Assembly: GCA_023435945.1 (NCBI GenBank)
Contig: JAEZLB010000114.1
Location: 1-8,315, forward strand
DNA length: 8,315 bases
DNA from: Pseudomonadota bacterium
Lineage (GTDB): Bacteria; Pseudomonadota; Gammaproteobacteria; Burkholderiales; Burkholderiaceae_D
Direction of reading: 5' to 3'
Shown: piece after piece, positions 7,401-8,315 of the stretch
How the letters are laid out: each line of letters opens with the position of its first letter
How positions within the stretch are numbered: the first letter of the stretch is position 1
The notes under the pieces: model-generated
Seen by the model: the letters and a program-made list of their open reading frames with translations, nothing else
Databases searched by the model: none
Told to the model about the DNA's origin: nothing
Program-made: the position numbers and the translations under genes

Positions 7401-8088
7401 CGATGAGTCTTGCCCTGTCTTCACGTATCAACTGTTCCAGCGGCAGGTCTGGCACAGCTTCCAGCATTGCGGCACGAGGTGCAAGTGCGCGTATTCTTTT
7501 CTGCAGCGAAGAGAAATCAGGCCAGCACTCGCGCAAGGCCAGCAAGCTTTCTTCTTCCAGCGCATAAACGTGGTGACGCCAGTAGTCGCGCATGGCATCG
7601 TCCAGCAACCTGTCTTCGCTCGCCACCAGTTCTTCGTCGAACAGGCAACCGCTGTCGAACGCATGTTCGCGCAGCATGCGCTGGCACCATGCATCGATGG
7701 TGAAGATAGAGGCCTCGTCCATGGCTTCCGCCGCCTGCGTCAGCAGATGGGCGGCATGCAGGCGCTCCTGCATCTCCGGATAGGCTGCTATCAGCGCAGC
7801 CAGGAAGGGATCGCCGGCTTCAGATGCCATGTCGCGGAATACACTTGCGGCTTCCAGCAGGCGCTGCCGGATGCGGTCCGACAATTCGCGCGTTGCGGCA
7901 CGCGTGAAGGTCATCACCAGTATTTCCGCCGGATGCAGGGGACGCTTATAAGCGTTTTCAGCGCCGTGTCCCAGTACCAACCGCACATAGAGCGCTGCGA
8001 TGGTCCAGGTCTTGCCGGTGCCGGCACTGGCCTCGATCAGGCGTGAACCGTGCAAGGGAAAGGTCAGCGCATCCAGTTTTTCGCTCAT
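4435..8088 (-). CDS. recB: RecB, helicase-nuclease subunit of exodeoxyribonuclease V (RecBCD)
   Basis: This 1217-residue protein (E. coli RecB is about 1180) combines a 3'-5' SF1A UvrD-like helicase with a C-terminal RecB-type nuclease, and loads RecA after Chi recognition. Motifs: Walker A EASAGTGKTWT (19-29); Ia VMTFTRAATREL (58-69); Walker B LVDEFQDT (397-404); III GDPKQAIYGFRGAD (431-444); IV LDTNYRS (462-468); V ITVHKSKGLEYP (770-781); VI LFYVAVTRAR (835-844). The nuclease active site is complete: His990 in GQFLH, Asp1103 in GFMD, and Asp1116 with Lys1118 in DYKSN. The 13-residue spacing between the two Asp equals that of E. coli Asp1067 and Asp1080. The C-terminal VQACLYLLALHRLL helix matches the Q-Y motif region. 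The start is ATG 8088: it overlaps the recC stop as ATGA, follows AGGGAG at 8098-8093, and gives the family's normal N-terminus. The frame is open further upstream to 8265, but that part lies over recC. Confidence 0.97.
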   Translation of the reverse strand: MSEKLDALTFPLHGSRLIEASAGTGKTWTIAALYVRLVLGHGAENAYKRPLHPAEILVMTFTRAATRELSDRIRQRLLEAASVFRDMASEAGDPFLAALIAAYPEMQERLHAAHLLTQAAEAMDEASIFTIDAWCQRMLREHAFDSGCLFDEELVASEDRLLDDAMRDYWRHHVYALEEESLLALRECWPDFSSLQKRIRALAPRAAMLEAVPDLPLEQLIREDRARLIAQLAPIKSAWGARALRMQSWMNEQRRVAPKGFSAVKLKPATVDKWFASLLAWAGEPCRIWPDSGFDKAWERLTPSGLQDACNKNFHVEVPEDFAALETLRRELAAIAPLEHLLWRHAAIKVAERVAELKRRTRQFGFADMLVRLKEALEGDNSTMLKRVIGLQFPVALVDEFQDTSPDQYRILDLLYDVANTSSDYGLFLIGDPKQAIYGFRGADIYSYLEARQATAGRHYLLDTNYRSCTSLVEGVNHIFLHAEGQGADMPGHAKGAFGFGRGADTPLPFHAVKASDRAEYFVRGKGADAAITLWCHADEAMTAQAQYRAFFAERCAAEIVDLLNDPKTGFVRNEEFQRLQAADIAILVRDRGEAAAIRHALQQRQVASVYLSDKDSVFHTPQAADVLRWLHAVASPLDAQLARAAFATATMDLPLSELAELASDDLAWEARGEQLKEWRQVWQRQGVLAMLRRLLHALDLPARLLNKAGGERALTDLLHLAELLQAASQQLDGEQALIRWLAEQIDSEADSSEEQILRLESDAGLVKVITVHKSKGLEYPLVFIPFGVTARAQARDAGFYEIVEGQGNKVIRFTCTEEMARLQQEERLREDLRLFYVAVTRARHAIWLGVASLKDRIDQSAFGYLLAGGETVTSARLRECLHQAYGSCSAIVIEDTPAQMPLTLLERQENQVPLGDAPRYDARFERDWSVGSYTALTRSLVHVPAPVTPLEEKLFDDDAASTLISASIKSQEFPWHRFPRGARPGQFLHEQFEWMAKEGFSIIHDPDFQRLLVQRCERAGWSHREEEVIAWMKLAASITLPPLNAALCDMEKVVPEMEFWLPATGLNTAELDDTCRSLLPPDVACATLGDRQLRGMLRGFMDLVIQHEGRYWVLDYKSNALGTGDADYHDAALAQAMASHRYDVQACLYLLALHRLLRMRLGDRYDPGQQLGGAVFYFVRGVANETTHGCYHLRPDAILLEQLDALLPAGGEEEVA
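4441..4451 (-). promoter_or_regulatory. recD ribosome binding site inside the recB 3' end
   Basis: On the minus strand the run GAGGAGGAGGTG ends three to four bases before the recD ATG. It also encodes the last residues of RecB (Glu-Glu-Glu-Val). It is a near-perfect Shine-Dalgarno sequence and supports the recD start and translational coupling with recB. Confidence 0.7.
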
Positions 8089-8315
8089 GCTGCTCCCTGT
8101 CCCAGGTTGGCTTCCTGGCTTTCCTGTTGGCCTTCTTCCAGTGGCAGTATCTGTATGCCGGAAGCCAGCCAGTCGGCATAAGGACCGTAAAGCATTTCCG
8201 TCCAATGCAGCCATTGCGGTTCCCCATTCAGGGCTTCGAATGTCGGCCAGGTGCGTGCCAAGCACAGATCTTCGTTTTCACCGGACATCGCGTAGTTGCC
8301 TTCATAGGTGTTGCT
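8085..8315 (-). CDS. recC: RecC, C-terminal 76 residues, 5' part beyond the window
   Basis: The minus-strand frame enters at 8315 and ends with TGA 8085-8087, giving the last 76 residues of RecC, the scaffold subunit that reads Chi and splits the duplex. The visible part begins SNTYEGNYAMSGEN and continues with LARTWPTFEAL and LHWTEMLYGPYADWL. This is the usual RecC ending: a conserved Tyr-Glu-Gly, then a Pro-Phe-Glu-Ala segment, then an aromatic helix leading to the Pro-Tyr/Leu motif. The C-terminal tail is Gln- and Glu-rich and poorly conserved. Its stop overlaps the recB start by four bases. Unlike E. coli, no ptrA-type protease gene lies between recC and recB. Identity rests on the short C-terminal motif and the operon context. 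Confidence 0.88.
   Translation of the reverse strand, partial: SNTYEGNYAMSGENEDLCLARTWPTFEALNGEPQWLHWTEMLYGPYADWLASGIQILPLEEGQQESQEANLGQGAA

Noticed and set aside
8089..8265. N-terminal extension of RecB to 8265
   Set aside because: It overlaps the recC coding sequence in another frame. The ATG at 8088 gives the normal RecB N-terminus and the ATGA overlap.

Overview
The window looks like a betaproteobacterial chromosome segment, probably Burkholderiales and possibly Oxalobacteraceae. The evidence is a GC-rich recC-recB-recD operon with no ptrA-type protease gene between recC and recB, a CNNM/CorC-type transporter tail of the betaproteobacterial style, and a small coiled-coil protein of a kind I recall from Oxalobacteraceae. 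The family-level placement is an impression, not a result.

Layout. The right two-thirds (about 2483-8315) is one tightly packed minus-strand operon: the 3' end of recC, all of recB and all of recD. Each junction is a 4-base ATGA overlap. Together they encode the RecBCD helicase-nuclease, which unwinds and resects double-strand ends: RecB is a 3'-5' SF1A helicase with the nuclease domain, RecD is the 5'-3' SF1B helicase, and RecC is the scaffold and Chi reader. All motor and nuclease motifs that can be checked are intact. Downstream on the same strand is a 109-residue helical hypothetical protein with a strong ribosome binding site, closed by an intrinsic terminator.

The left third (1-2050) is different: less GC-rich, gene-poor and full of remnants. 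It begins with the 3' end of a plus-strand CNNM/CorC-family gene. Facing it is a decayed minus-strand copy of rfaE2 (heptose-1-phosphate adenylyltransferase, LPS core). That copy has lost its N-terminus, carries a changed nucleotidyltransferase motif, and is frameshifted. Its truncated 5' edge abuts a cluster of related direct and inverted repeats resembling an IS21-family element end. A strong, probably bidirectional terminator follows.

Next comes an intact minus-strand PaaI-type hotdog thioesterase. A 50-base near-palindrome with extrahelical bases, resembling an integron attC site, lies just past its stop codon, and a weaker attC-like sequence lies upstream of its start. The thioesterase may therefore be a lone integron gene cassette stranded next to insertion-sequence debris. 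About 540 bases between it and the recD side (1490-2027) show no convincing gene.

The main point of interest is this accessory scar (about 150-2030) beside a normal recBCD operon. I do not see a clearly new multi-gene system.
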